A stretch of 64,000 nucleotides of DNA from Bradyrhizobium erythrophlei. GTDB taxonomy: Bacteria; Pseudomonadota; Alphaproteobacteria; Rhizobiales; Xanthobacteraceae. The stretch spans positions 6,065,501 to 6,129,500 of the forward strand of contig FSRD01000001.1 in assembly GCA_900129675.1 (NCBI GenBank). The letters are read 5' to 3'. Every line of letters starts with the position of its first letter. Position 1 is the stretch's first letter. The translations under genes were made by a program, and so were the position numbers. Below are positions 24,947-34,296 of the stretch, piece by piece. The notes under the pieces were generated by a model. That model was not told the DNA's origin, did not search any database, and saw only the letters and a program-made list of their open reading frames with translations.

Positions 24947-25907
24947 TCAGCGGCCTAAGAGATCGGGGGCGATCTTCTTGCAGGCTTCGACCAGGCCCTG
25001 CACCGCGCCGACCGACTTGTCGAACGCCTCGCGGTCCTTGCCCAAGAGCTCGATCTCGACGATCCGCTCGACGCCCCTCGACCCGATCACGACGGGCACG
25101 CCGACATAGATGTCACGCTGTACTCGCCATTGAGATAGGCCGCGCAGGGCAGCACGCGCTTCTTGTCCTTCAGATGCCTCTCGGCCATCGCCACCGCGGA
25201 CGCCGCCGGCGCATAGAACGCCGAGCCGGTCTTCAACAGGTTGACGATCTCGGCGCCGCCATTGCGGGTGCGGTCGACAATCTCGTCGATCCGCGCCTGC
25301 CAGGTCCAGCCCATCTTGACGAGGTCGGGCAGCGGAATGCCCGCGACCGTGGAATAGCGCACCAGCGGCACCATGGTGTCGCCATGGCCGCCGAGCACGA
25401 AGGCGGTGACGTCTTGCACCGAGACGTTGAACTCGTCGGCCAGAAAATAACGGAAGCGCGAGGAATCCAGCACGCCGGCCATGCCCACCACCTTCTTGTG
25501 CGGGAGGCCCGAAGCCTTGTGCAGCGCCCACACCATGGCGTCGAGCGGATTGGTGATGCAGATGACGAAGGCGCCGGGGACGTATTTCTTGATACCGGCG
25601 CCGACTTGTTCCATCACCTTGAGGTTGATCGAGAGCAGATCGTCGCGGCTCATGCCGGGCTTGCGCGGCACGCCCGCGGTGACAATGCAGACCTTGGCGT
25701 TGTCGAGCGCTTCATAGGAATTGGCGCCGGTGAAGGGCGCATCAAACCCGTCGACCGGCGCGGACTGCGCGATGTCGAGCGCTTTACCCTGCGGCACCCC
25801 TTCGGCGATGTCGAACAACACGACGTCACCGAGCTCCTTCAAGCCGATGAGATGAGCCAACGTGCCGCCGATCTGACCGGAGCCAATCAAAGCATGTCGC
25901 GCGCCAT
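24947..25907 (-). pseudogene. mdh: Malate dehydrogenase, two frameshifts
   Basis: Nearly full-length NAD-malate dehydrogenase: IGSGQIGGTLAHL (NAD site), GVPRKPGMSRDDLL, ITNPLDAMVW, GGHGDTMVPLVRYS with the catalytic His. Two lesions are seen. Right after the start ATG GCG CGC GAC about four bases are missing and a TGA follows. Near 25110 the frame shifts, so the C-terminus (VGVPVVIGSRGVERIVEIEL) is read in another frame. The ribosome-binding site AAGGAC is still present. A working mdh must exist elsewhere in the genome. Confidence 0.88.
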
Positions 25908-26035
25908 GGGAATCTGTCCTTTGAACCCGAGCCGGGAGGGAGGTTAGGAAAGCTGAATTTGGTTATCCCTTTCGACCGACGCGACCTTGACGATGGCACG
26001 TCCTTACCTAGTTGATGCATGACTTCTCGACTTAT

Positions 26036-26743
26036 CTACTGCTCAGTCTTTGGAGCAAAAACTGCGATTCCGATCGGGTCGGTTCCAACAGGCAGCGCGT
26101 TCTTCAGCGCCACCTGGAACTCGGCTTCGGTCTTGGCCTTCACCTCGTCGAGCGTAACGCCGTCGGCGATCTCGATCAGCGCCATGCCGTCGTTGCCGTG
26201 CTTGTCGATGGTGAAGACGGCCAAGTCCGTCACTACCATGTCGACCACCCGCTCGCCGGTCAGCGGCAAGTTGCACTTCTTCAGAAGCTTCGGGCCGTCC
26301 TTGGCGGAATGCTCCATCACCACCAGGACGCGCTTGACACCGGCGACCAGGTCCATCGCGCCACCCATGCCCTTCACCATCTTGCCCGGGATCATCCAGT
26401 TGGCGAGGTCGCCGTTCTGCGCGACCTGCATCGCGCCGAGGATGGAGAGATCGATATGCCCGCCGCGCACCATGCCGAAGGATTCGGCGCTTGAAAAATA
26501 GCTCGTCGTCGGCAATTCCGTGACGGTCTGTTTTCCGGCGTTGATCAGGTCCGGGTCTTCCTCGCCCTCATAGGGAAACGGCCCCATCCCGAGCATGCCA
26601 TTCTCGCTCTGCAGATTAACGTCGATACCGTCGGGGATGTAGTTCGACACCAAGGTCGGAATTCCGATGCCGAGATTGACGTAATAGCCGTCGCGCAATT
26701 CCTTCGCGGCGCGGGCAGCCATTTGTTCGCGGGTCCAGGCCAT
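26036..26743 (-). CDS. scoB: Succinyl-CoA:3-ketoacid CoA-transferase subunit B
   Basis: 235 residues, intact. The catalytic Glu is in LQSENGMLGMGPFP, and GMGGAMDLVAGVKRV is the typical CoA-transferase glycine loop. With subunit A it moves CoA from succinyl-CoA to acetoacetate, used in ketone-body and polyhydroxybutyrate turnover. It lies 30 bp after scoA and ends upstream of the mdh pseudogene. Its N-terminal ~34 codons are duplicated at 35903-36004. Confidence 0.93.
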   Translation of the reverse strand: MAWTREQMAARAAKELRDGYYVNLGIGIPTLVSNYIPDGIDVNLQSENGMLGMGPFPYEGEEDPDLINAGKQTVTELPTTSYFSSAESFGMVRGGHIDLSILGAMQVAQNGDLANWMIPGKMVKGMGGAMDLVAGVKRVLVVMEHSAKDGPKLLKKCNLPLTGERVVDMVVTDLAVFTIDKHGNDGMALIEIADGVTLDEVKAKTEAEFQVALKNALPVGTDPIGIAVFAPKTEQ

Positions 26744-26773
26744 GCGATTTCTCCTGTTTGCGCAACTCGCGCG

Positions 26774-27481
26774 TTACGCCGCCGGACGCGGACGGGTGTT
26801 GCGGAATTCGATGCGCTTCTTGGCGGGGTCGACCGCGATGATACGCTGCACGAAAATACCCGGCGTGTGGATGTGGTCGGGATCGAGTTGGCCTGCCGGC
26901 ACCAGATGCTCGACCTCGGCGACGGTGACTTTGGCGGCGGTCGCCATCATCGGGTTAAAATTGCGCGCGGTCTTGCGATAGATCAGATTGCCCGCGGTAT
27001 CGCCCTTCCAGGCGTGGACGATGGCGAGGTCGCCGAACAGCCCGCGCTCCATGAGATATTTCTCGCCATCGAATTCCTTGATCTCCTTGCCGTCGGCAAT
27101 CAGCGTGCCGACGCCGGTCTTGGTGTAGAAGGCAGGAATCCCGGCGCCGCCGGCGCGGATGCGCTCGGCGAGCGTTCCCTGCGGATTGAATTCGAGTTCC
27201 AGTTCGCCGGCGAGGTATTGCTGGGCGAACAATTTGTTCTCGCCGACATAGGACGAGATCATCTTCTTGATCTGGCGCGTCTCCAGCAGCCGGCTCAGCC
27301 CGATACCGTCGACACCGGCATTGTTGGAGACCACGGTGAGGTTTTTCACGCCGGAGTCGCGGATCGCGTCGGACAAGGTCTCGGCGATGCCACACAGGCC
27401 AAAGCCGCCGGACATGATCATGATGCCGTCCTTGAGGAGGCCATCGAGGGCCGATTTGGCGTCGGGGTAAACCTTGTTCAT
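26774..27481 (-). CDS. scoA: Succinyl-CoA:3-ketoacid CoA-transferase subunit A
   Basis: 235 residues, intact: MNKVYPDAKSALDGLLKDG, GGFGLCGIAETLSDAI, and the C-terminal GQLDPDHIHTPGIFVQRI typical of the A subunit. It forms a heterotetramer with ScoB. ATG 27481 is the conserved start; TTG 27490 in the same frame is an alternative. The whole gene lies in a direct repeat whose second copy (36035-36741) carries a 1-nt deletion. Confidence 0.93.
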   Translation of the reverse strand: MNKVYPDAKSALDGLLKDGIMIMSGGFGLCGIAETLSDAIRDSGVKNLTVVSNNAGVDGIGLSRLLETRQIKKMISSYVGENKLFAQQYLAGELELEFNPQGTLAERIRAGGAGIPAFYTKTGVGTLIADGKEIKEFDGEKYLMERGLFGDLAIVHAWKGDTAGNLIYRKTARNFNPMMATAAKVTVAEVEHLVPAGQLDPDHIHTPGIFVQRIIAVDPAKKRIEFRNTRPRPAA

Positions 27482-27603
27482 CGCTGTCAATTCTTCTGGA
27501 CGGGACTGCCTAGCTTGGCGCGATTACCTAGCTACTCCCCGCTCTCGTTGCGAAGATGGAAAACCGTGACCCTTGTGAGGGCGCTGCCTCTTGTCGTTTC
27601 GAC

Positions 27604-27740
27604 CGAGGCTTCTGTCTCGTGCATGAGGTGTCCTCTCCGGTGCGTGCCGAGAGCAGCTTCGCGCAATCGTTTCGAGCCGGCGAGTTCAACTTTGCAAGAT
27701 TGTGTTAATCGTGCCGCCGAGATTGCGTCCGCCACGAGCC
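27604..27740 (-). repeat. Dispersed small-ORF repeat, member R1
   Basis: Encodes on the minus strand AARLTQSCKVELAGSKRLRE. Similar nucleotide sequence around ACACAATCTTACAA...GAACTCGC occurs at 28660-28760, 37210-37340, 48612-48760 and 49692-49838. See the separate finding. Confidence 0.55.
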
Positions 27741-28207
27741 TCGAATCCCAAAAAGAGAGGGCCATCGATTGCGTCGGTCGAAATGACCGTAGCGACAGCG
27801 GTACTCCATTCTCAAGCGTCGTATCGATTGCGTGGAATGATCAGCTGAACGATCAGATTGCCCATAATGGTGGAATGGAAGGCGAGCACCAGGCTGATGC
27901 TAGATGACGTGTCGTACGGAATTGCCAGCCGGATCGTTGGCCGGACGTAGGTAGCTCGACGTAGGCTGAGGCTCGCTGACAGGGAAGACCTTGACTTGGG
28001 TTGTGCCGCGCTGGCCTGGCCCGTTCTGATTTTTCATCTTTTTGCAGAATACAACGCGCCAAGGCGCAGGCCATCGGGCATGTTGTTTGCGTGCAATGAT
28101 CCAGCGCATTCTGTGGGCTCGAAAATATCAGAAATTGAATGTCAGTCTTGCTCATCGGGGCGCCCGCGCGGGTGCGCAACGACTCAACTATATGCAGGAA
28201 CCTGGCG

Positions 28208-28442
28208 ATGAACAAAATGCCTAACTGTAAATCAAGCAGTGGCTCTATGTCGCGCGAACTGGCCATTACAATTGCTTGTTGTGTCTTCATTGATGGCAGT
28301 CGCCTCGTCCGCAGTGGCCGGACAGACAATTTCCGACAGAAACTACTGGCCGAGCGAGGTTGCCGCGCACAGATCGCAACCGAAAGCCGCCGCGGCCGGG
28401 CCGTTGTCTTCGTTCGCCTTCGACCTGTCTGGGCCGCAACCA
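28208..28442 (+). pseudogene. Small secreted protein, frameshifted copy
   Basis: Copy 1 of the gene that is intact at 37800-38096. One extra T in the signal-peptide region (GCTTGTTGTG instead of GCTGTTGTG) shifts the frame, and the 3' end is lost where the repeat stops at 28443. The upstream reading frame starting ATGTCAGTCTTGCTCATC at 28139 is also conserved. Confidence 0.75.
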
Positions 28443-28508
28443 TACGCGATAGCGACCTTCGCGATGAAGGTCTTCAAGTTGTCGACGGAAATAAACATCG
28501 TAATTCAC
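28440..28508 (-). pseudogene. hemA: 5-aminolevulinate synthase N-terminal fragment
   Basis: A GTG start with AGGAGG upstream begins MNYDVYFRRQLEDLHREGRY, the characteristic N-terminus of alphaproteobacterial ALA synthase. After 23 residues the sequence meets the boundary of the direct repeat at 28443 and homology stops. Its native promoter region probably lies in 28509-28640. Confidence 0.65.
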
Positions 28509-28789
28509 GACATCCTCCTGTTGACCGAGCCTGAGGGAGTCGAGGACGTCGAGCGGACACTGCCCAAGATCTAGGGGGTACTAGAAACCGCTCTTTGGAG
28601 CGTAGTCTCAACCGACGTGATTGAGGCCAGTAAACGAGTGCTACTCTGACCGGCGTGCCGCGCAAGACGCACTCAGCGCAGCGACAATTAACACAAACTT
28701 ACAAAGTGGAACTCGCGCAGTTCGGAGAATTGAGCGACGTTTCGTCCAGGCGATGGATCTGTTCGACGGTCGTTCGAGAGAGGACGCGA

Positions 28790-28956
28790 TGGGTGAAGCA
28801 GAAGTACTTATCAAGTGTCAGGTCGAGTTTGGCGCCACATCCACGGTCGCAGTCAAGGCTTTCCGTTCACGCTTCGTGTCCACTGCCGTTACGATTGCGC
28901 CAATTGCGCGCAAATATCCCGGCATCTACATGCCGGTCGACGGATACTGTTGGTGA
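28790..28956 (+). CDS. Small ORF linked to the dispersed repeat
   Basis: 54 residues starting MGEAEVLIKCQVEFGATSTV. The beginning resembles the peptide MSEAECSIERASFDMVIT found after repeat member R3 (49833) and the MSEVKC peptide at 48618. Whether it is translated is uncertain. It ends just upstream of the D-malate-type dehydrogenase start. Confidence 0.3.
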
Positions 28957-28961
28957 CTAAA

Positions 28962-30041
28962 ATGACCAGGCATAGGATTGCGGTTATCGCAGGTGACGGC
29001 ATCGGAACGGAAGTGGTGCCAGAGGGCTTGCGCGTGCTAGAGGCCGCCAGTGTCAAATTTGGCATCAATATAGAATTTGACCAGTTCGACTGGGCTTGTG
29101 CCAGTTACTACGTAAAGCACGGTCGAATGATGCCGGACGACTGGTTTGACCGCCTCGAAGGCTTCGACGCCATCTACTTCGGTGCGGTCGGTTGGCCAGA
29201 GGTCGTACCGGACCATGTCTCGCTGTGGGGATCGCTGATCCAGTTTCGCCGAGGCTTCGATCAATACGTCAATCTGCGTCCTGCCAGACTGATGCCTGGC
29301 GTCGCGGCGCCGCTCGCCAACCGCAAGGTTGGGGATATCGATATGATGATCGTTCGAGAGAATACCGAAGGCGAGTACTCGACGGTCGGTGGAAGGATGT
29401 TCGAAGGCACCGACCGTGAATTTGTCCTGCAGGAATCGGTGTTCACCCGGGTCGGTGTCGATCGCGTGCTGAAATTCGCCTTTGAATTGGCAGCCAGCCG
29501 GCCCAAGAAGCATCTGACGTCGGCCACGAAATCGAATGGCATCGCCATCAGCATGCCATATTGGGACGAGCGGGTTGAGGCAGTCGCCACGAACTATCCG
29601 GAGGTGCGCTGGGATAAGTACCATATCGATATCTTGACCGCCCGTTTCGTTCTGAGTCCTGAGCGCTTCGATGTCGTGGTCGCGTCCAATCTGTTCGGCG
29701 ACATCCTGTCCGATCTCGGGCCAGCCTGTACTGGCACTATCGGCATCGCCCCCTCTGTCAATCTGAACCCCGAACGTCGCTTCCCCTCGCTGTTCGAGCC
29801 AGTCCACGGATCGGCTCCCGACATTGCTGGGAAGGGCGTCGCCAATCCGATCGCGGCCATCTGGTCGGGCGCGATGATGTTGGATTTTCTCGGCAAAGGC
29901 CAAGACAACTACCGGGCCGCCCATGACGCCATTTTGCGGGCGATCGAAGCCGTGCTGACCCACGGCCCTCACACACCGGATCTGAAGGGAAGCGCCAGCA
30001 CCACAGAGGTTGGGAAGGCGATCGTCACTGCCATCGGCTGA
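28962..30041 (+). CDS. Tartrate/D-malate-type decarboxylating dehydrogenase
   Basis: 359 residues of the isocitrate/isopropylmalate dehydrogenase superfamily: AVIAGDGIGTEVVPEG at the N-terminus, RENTEGEYSTVGGR for substrate binding, SNLFGDILSDLG with metal-binding Asp, and FEPVHGSAPDIAGKG for NAD. The sequence style is TtuC/DmlA (tartrate, D-malate or 3-alkylmalate dehydrogenase). ATG 28962 is chosen because the family starts there; the longer frame is non-homologous. It is the first gene of a five-gene run that lies between the direct repeats. Confidence 0.88.
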   Translation: MTRHRIAVIAGDGIGTEVVPEGLRVLEAASVKFGINIEFDQFDWACASYYVKHGRMMPDDWFDRLEGFDAIYFGAVGWPEVVPDHVSLWGSLIQFRRGFDQYVNLRPARLMPGVAAPLANRKVGDIDMMIVRENTEGEYSTVGGRMFEGTDREFVLQESVFTRVGVDRVLKFAFELAASRPKKHLTSATKSNGIAISMPYWDERVEAVATNYPEVRWDKYHIDILTARFVLSPERFDVVVASNLFGDILSDLGPACTGTIGIAPSVNLNPERRFPSLFEPVHGSAPDIAGKGVANPIAAIWSGAMMLDFLGKGQDNYRAAHDAILRAIEAVLTHGPHTPDLKGSASTTEVGKAIVTAIG

Positions 30042-30090
30042 GAGGCCCATTTCCAAGACAGCATTAAGCCGACAAGAAGGGGAATCTGTG

Positions 30091-32028
30091 ATGGCGCTCA
30101 ATCTCACGCAGAAATTAATCCGCGCGCATCTGGTCGAGGGCGATCCTGCGCCCGGTCACGAAATTGCGCTTTCCGTCGATCAGGTGTTACTGCAGGACGT
30201 GCTGGGCACACTCGCCATGCTGGAGTTCGAGGCCATGGGCCTCGATCGAATCCGTGTCGGCCTGGCGGCGCAATACATCGATCATAACCTGGTCCAGGCG
30301 GACCACATGAACGCCGACGAGCATATGTTCCTGCGCAGCGCCTGCCGGCGCTTCGGCGTGTGGTACAGCAAGCCTGGCAACGGCATCAGTCACCCGGTGC
30401 ACATGGCCCGTTTCGGCAAGCCCGGCCAAGTGCTCGTCGGCTCGGACAGCCACACGCCTGCCGCCGGGGCGCTCGGTATGCTCGCGTTCGGCGCCGGCGG
30501 TGCCGATGTTGCTCTCGCCATGGCGGGCGAGCCGCTGCGGCTCCGCATGCCGCTGGTGCATTGTGTTCGCCTGACCGGCCGCCTCCCGGACTGGGTCAGC
30601 GCAAAGGACGTAATCCTGGAACTGCTACGCTGCCACGGCACCGAGGGCGGAGTCGGCCGCATCTTCGAATATGTCGGTCCGGGGCTCGAGGGATTGAGCG
30701 CCATGGATCGCCATGTCATCGCCAACATGGGCGCGGAGATGGGCGCGACGACCAGTGTCTTTCCTTCGGATGACGCCGTTCGCCAGTTTCTTGCTGACGA
30801 AGGGCGGGAGACGGACTGGACCGCGCTGCAGGCCGATTCCGGCGCCGCCTATGACGAGATTGAGGACCTCGACCTCTCGAGCCTGGAGCCGTTGATCGCC
30901 TTGCCCTCTAGCCCCGGCAATGTCGTCCCCGTGCGGCAGGTGGTGGGTCAGGAGATCTACCAGGCTTATATCGGCTCTTCCGCAAATCCAGGCTTCCGCG
31001 ATTACGCCGTGGTCGCGCATATGGTACGCGGCCAGCAGGCGCATGATCGCGTCTCGCTCGACATCAATCCCTCTTCACGCGAGGTACTCGAAGTGTTGGC
31101 CGCGGAAGGGTTGCTTGCTGACCTGGTCCATGCCGGGGCGCGCATCCACCAGGCCGGCTGCAATGGCTGCATCGGCATGGGGCAGGCGCCGGCCTCCGGG
31201 CGGATCAGCCTGCGCACCGTGCCGCGCAACTTCGCCGGCCGGTCGGGCACGCGCGAGGACAGTGTATTTCTGTGCAGCCCGGAGACGGCAGCAGCTTCAG
31301 CGCTAACCGGTGTCATTACCGATCCGCGCGACCTCGGCCTAGCCTACCCACGCGTAACGCCGCCTGCGCGACGGGGCGTGAATACCGCGGTGCTGGTACC
31401 ACCGTTGCCCGAGGGCGAGGCGCGTGACGTAGCGCTCGAGAAGACGGCGAACATCGCCTCGATCTCCGAACTGACAGCGGTGCCAGACAGCTTCACCCTG
31501 CCAATTTTGCTCAAGACCGGCGACGACGTCTCAACCGACGACATCGTGCCGGCCGGTACGCGGGTCATGCCGTTCTGGAGCAACATCGAACGGCTCGGCG
31601 CCTTTGTCTTTGAGCAGATGGATCCTGGCTATCCCGAACGCGCCCGCACTGCCGGCGACCATATCATCGTAGGCGGCAAAAATTACGGCCAGGGATCGAG
31701 CCGTGAGAATGCGGCGCTGGCACCCCGCGACCTCGGTCTGCGGGTCATTCTGGCCCGTAGCTTCGCCCGAATCCACTGGCAGAACCTGGTCAATTTCGGC
31801 GTACTGCCGCTCACCTTCGCCGATCCGGCCGATTACGATCGGCTGAGCCAGGGCGACATGCTGAGTTTTGCCGGCGTGCGTGCCGCATTGCGCCAGGGCA
31901 CCTCTCTGTGCGCCCGCCGCGCCGATGGCGGAAGCATCGCCTTTCAGCACGCGCTTTCGCCGCGGCAGGTGGAGGTGCTGCTCGCGGGCGGGGTCATCAA
32001 TTGGCTGATGCTGCGCACCGCCGCTTAA
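30091..32028 (+). CDS. Aconitase-family hydratase (single-chain, short type)
   Basis: 645 residues. Iron-sulfur cluster ligands are visible in the CxxC of GCNGCIGMGQAP, and VGSDSHTPAAGALG is the conserved SDSHT active-site segment. The C-terminal swivel domain (about 500-640) has GGKNYGQGSSRENAAL. It belongs to the Aquifex-type/mitochondrial-length aconitate hydratase branch, distinct from the 899-residue AcnA at 42426. Next to an IPMDH-like enzyme it could isomerise a hydroxy-tricarboxylate before oxidative decarboxylation. AAGAAGGGG precedes ATG 30091. Confidence 0.87.
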   Translation: MALNLTQKLIRAHLVEGDPAPGHEIALSVDQVLLQDVLGTLAMLEFEAMGLDRIRVGLAAQYIDHNLVQADHMNADEHMFLRSACRRFGVWYSKPGNGISHPVHMARFGKPGQVLVGSDSHTPAAGALGMLAFGAGGADVALAMAGEPLRLRMPLVHCVRLTGRLPDWVSAKDVILELLRCHGTEGGVGRIFEYVGPGLEGLSAMDRHVIANMGAEMGATTSVFPSDDAVRQFLADEGRETDWTALQADSGAAYDEIEDLDLSSLEPLIALPSSPGNVVPVRQVVGQEIYQAYIGSSANPGFRDYAVVAHMVRGQQAHDRVSLDINPSSREVLEVLAAEGLLADLVHAGARIHQAGCNGCIGMGQAPASGRISLRTVPRNFAGRSGTREDSVFLCSPETAAASALTGVITDPRDLGLAYPRVTPPARRGVNTAVLVPPLPEGEARDVALEKTANIASISELTAVPDSFTLPILLKTGDDVSTDDIVPAGTRVMPFWSNIERLGAFVFEQMDPGYPERARTAGDHIIVGGKNYGQGSSRENAALAPRDLGLRVILARSFARIHWQNLVNFGVLPLTFADPADYDRLSQGDMLSFAGVRAALRQGTSLCARRADGGSIAFQHALSPRQVEVLLAGGVINWLMLRTAA

Positions 32029-32077
32029 ACGGCGACCGATGACGATCCCCGACAATGATAAAGATTAGGGAAGAAAC

Positions 32078-33421
32078 ATGAACGACGTAGCCACCCGCCG
32101 AACCGTCGCGGCCAGCGCGCCATGGCACGCCGGCCTCAAACCAATGCATTGGCGCATCCTGGCCGCAAGTTTTATGGGCTGGATCTTTGACGGATTTGAG
32201 TCCTTCGCCCTCTTCCTCGTCCTACCACTCATGCTGAAATCGTTCCTGACGCCTGAGCAACTGGCTGAGGGCCCGATCTGGGGCGGCGTTGCCATTGGCG
32301 GGACGTTACTCGGCTGGGGGCTAGGTGGATTGGTGGGTGGCGTGCTCGCCGACTATGTCGGCCGGAAGCGCATGATGTTGTGGTCGGTGTTCCTCTACGC
32401 CGTGTTCACGGGGCTGACCGCTCTTTCGACCGGCTTCTGGACCATGCTCGCCTTGCGCTTCATCACCGGACTCGCCATGGGGAGCGAGTGGAGCACCGGC
32501 GTGGCGCTGCTGGCCGAAACCTGGCCGGAACGGGCCCGACCAAAGGGATGCGGCTTCTTACAGTCCGGATTCGGCTGGGGCACCTTCCTCGCAGCGGCAA
32601 TCTGGCTGATGCTCAGCAACTGGAACCCGCTCGGATCTGACACCTGGCGACTGATGTTCGTCGTCGGCGCATTGCCGGCGCTGTTTGTGTTGTACATCCG
32701 CCGCAACGTCGGCGAGAGCGAGAAGTGGCTCGCGGCCGTGCGGGAGCAGCGCTGGAACGCCGTTGAAGGAGCCCGTGCGCACAGCGGCAAGCGTCCCTTT
32801 ACCCTGACCGAGATCTTCCGAGACCCAGAGAGCCGGCGGCGCGTGCTGCTGACCTTCCTGCTGTCGCTGATCGCCACCGTGGGCTGGTGGGCGGTCGCCA
32901 ACCTGCTTGACCGACATGTCGGGCTGATGGCGAAAGCGGCGGGTTTCGCGCGGCCGGAACTGTGGGGCACGTGGGCGTCACTGATCTATACGTTTGGCGC
33001 CGTCGTCGCCTATCTTCTCTCCGGCTTCATCGTCGACGCGATCGGGCGGCGACTGTTTATCTTTCTCGCCTACGCGGGCTCGCTCGCGATCGTGCCGGTG
33101 ACCTATCTCTGGCTCAAGACGCCCGAGGCGCTCCTCGCCGCGGCGTTCGTGAACGGCTTCTTCACCTTAGGCTGCGCCTATTCCTGGATGGCGATCTACC
33201 CGTCCGAACTCTTCACGTCGAGTGTTCGGTCGACGGCGGCGAGCTTCATCTTCAATGCCGCGCGTCTTATCGCCTGGGTTTTCCCGATCCTGGCCGGAAC
33301 CATGATCCAGTTCTTCGGCGGCGTCGCTCACACGGCCGCGACGCTCGGCCTTTGCTACGCCTTGGGGCTTGTCATTCCATGGTTTCTGCCGGAGACAAAA
33401 GGCAGGCCACTTCCGCAGTGA
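32078..33421 (+). CDS. MFS transporter, aromatic/dicarboxylate acid symporter-like
   Basis: 447 residues, about 12 membrane helices. It has FDGFESFALFLVLP in helix 1, the loop 2-3 motif GGVLADYVGRKRMML and GLAMGSEWSTGVALL, typical of proton-linked metabolite:H+ (MHS/AAHS) carriers. It is 49 bp downstream of the aconitase-family gene and is probably the uptake system of this operon. Confidence 0.87.
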   Translation: MNDVATRRTVAASAPWHAGLKPMHWRILAASFMGWIFDGFESFALFLVLPLMLKSFLTPEQLAEGPIWGGVAIGGTLLGWGLGGLVGGVLADYVGRKRMMLWSVFLYAVFTGLTALSTGFWTMLALRFITGLAMGSEWSTGVALLAETWPERARPKGCGFLQSGFGWGTFLAAAIWLMLSNWNPLGSDTWRLMFVVGALPALFVLYIRRNVGESEKWLAAVREQRWNAVEGARAHSGKRPFTLTEIFRDPESRRRVLLTFLLSLIATVGWWAVANLLDRHVGLMAKAAGFARPELWGTWASLIYTFGAVVAYLLSGFIVDAIGRRLFIFLAYAGSLAIVPVTYLWLKTPEALLAAAFVNGFFTLGCAYSWMAIYPSELFTSSVRSTAASFIFNAARLIAWVFPILAGTMIQFFGGVAHTAATLGLCYALGLVIPWFLPETKGRPLPQ

Positions 33422-33663
33422 GCACCAATCCGCGGCCTCCGATTGGACCGCTACCGCCAAATTGTGAATCGGCCCCGAATCTTGACCCCCCTTTCGGCGT
33501 CGAATGTTGACTCTGCCTTATCGTCTGGTCATCGTTTCCGCAGAGTGCTTTAGCAACCAACCACCGGGGTCACTGTTGGTTCCAGCGTCCTTGTCCGTCA
33601 AATTCAACAGCCGCAGGACGCTCGGAAAAACGGGTTCTGCAGCCGCACCACGGGAGGATCGAG

Positions 33664-34296
33664 ATGAAGGTTTGTCGTGCTCATCTGGCGGAGGCTCGGG
33701 CGGACGTCGGCGTCAACTTCGGCACGGATATCAAGACGATCGACTATTACGGCCTATTCCTGAAATCGTCCACCTCGGTTGTAGGGCCTGGCGAAGGCAT
33801 CACTCTTCCCGATCTCGAGCGAAGAATCGATCACGAAGTCGAGGTCGTGGCGGTGATCGCGCGGGAATGCTTCCAGGCGCCGGAGAGCGAAGCTTTCGAC
33901 TACGTCCTCGGATACTGCATCGGCCTGGGTATGTCGGTCCGCGGAACCGAGGACAGGAGCTGGCGAAAGTCCTACGACACCTTCACCGTGCTTGGGCCTT
34001 ACCTTGTGATGGCTAATGAGATACCGGATCCGGCAAATCTGGATCTGTCGTTGCACGTCAACGGGACGCAAAGACAGTCCTCGAACACCAAGGCCTTGAT
34101 CTTCAACATTCCGAAATTGATCGCTTATGCATCTGCCGGCTATCGGCTCTATCCCGGCGACGTCATCATGACTGGGACGCCGGAAGGCGTTGGACCGGTC
34201 GTCGACGGAGACGTGGTGACGAGCAAAGTGGCCCGCCTGGGGACCCTGACGGTTAGCGTATCCTCGACTCGCCGAGCGCACGCGGCGCGATCATGA
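33664..34296 (+). CDS. Fumarylacetoacetate hydrolase family protein
   Basis: 210 residues covering the FAH C-terminal fold: YGLFLKSSTSVVGPGE, the metal-ligand pattern DHEVEVVAVIAR, KSYDTFTVLGPYLV and MTGTPEGVGPVVDGD. FAH proteins cleave or hydrate beta-diketo or 2-oxo acids. The usual short N-terminal domain is absent, but length is acceptable for this family. GGGAGGATCGAG precedes the ATG. Its stop overlaps the next start by ATGA. The 240 bp upstream show no gene. Confidence 0.85.
   Translation: MKVCRAHLAEARADVGVNFGTDIKTIDYYGLFLKSSTSVVGPGEGITLPDLERRIDHEVEVVAVIARECFQAPESEAFDYVLGYCIGLGMSVRGTEDRSWRKSYDTFTVLGPYLVMANEIPDPANLDLSLHVNGTQRQSSNTKALIFNIPKLIAYASAGYRLYPGDVIMTGTPEGVGPVVDGDVVTSKVARLGTLTVSVSSTRRAHAARS

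Larger units (their letters stand above)
26640..28443. repeat. Direct repeat, copy 1 (scoA block and small-protein block)
   Basis: Two parts, 26640-27500 and 27537-28443, are repeated in the same orientation at 35901-36760 and 37129-38033 with almost no differences. Between the parts copy 1 has only ~36 bp, whereas copy 2 has ~370 bp containing a malic-enzyme fragment. The two copies flank the operon at 28962-35366. Confidence 0.9.

Noticed and set aside
26036..27481. scoAB as decayed pseudogenes like their neighbours
   Set aside because: Both frames are full length with catalytic motifs and no lesions; only the second copy is broken.
26723..27907. A 394-residue plus-strand frame over scoA
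   Set aside because: Antisense of scoAB; the same frame reappears in the repeat copy only because the DNA is duplicated.
29037..30107. A 356-residue minus-strand frame over the D-malate-type dehydrogenase
   Set aside because: Antisense shadow; the plus-strand protein has clear catalytic motifs.
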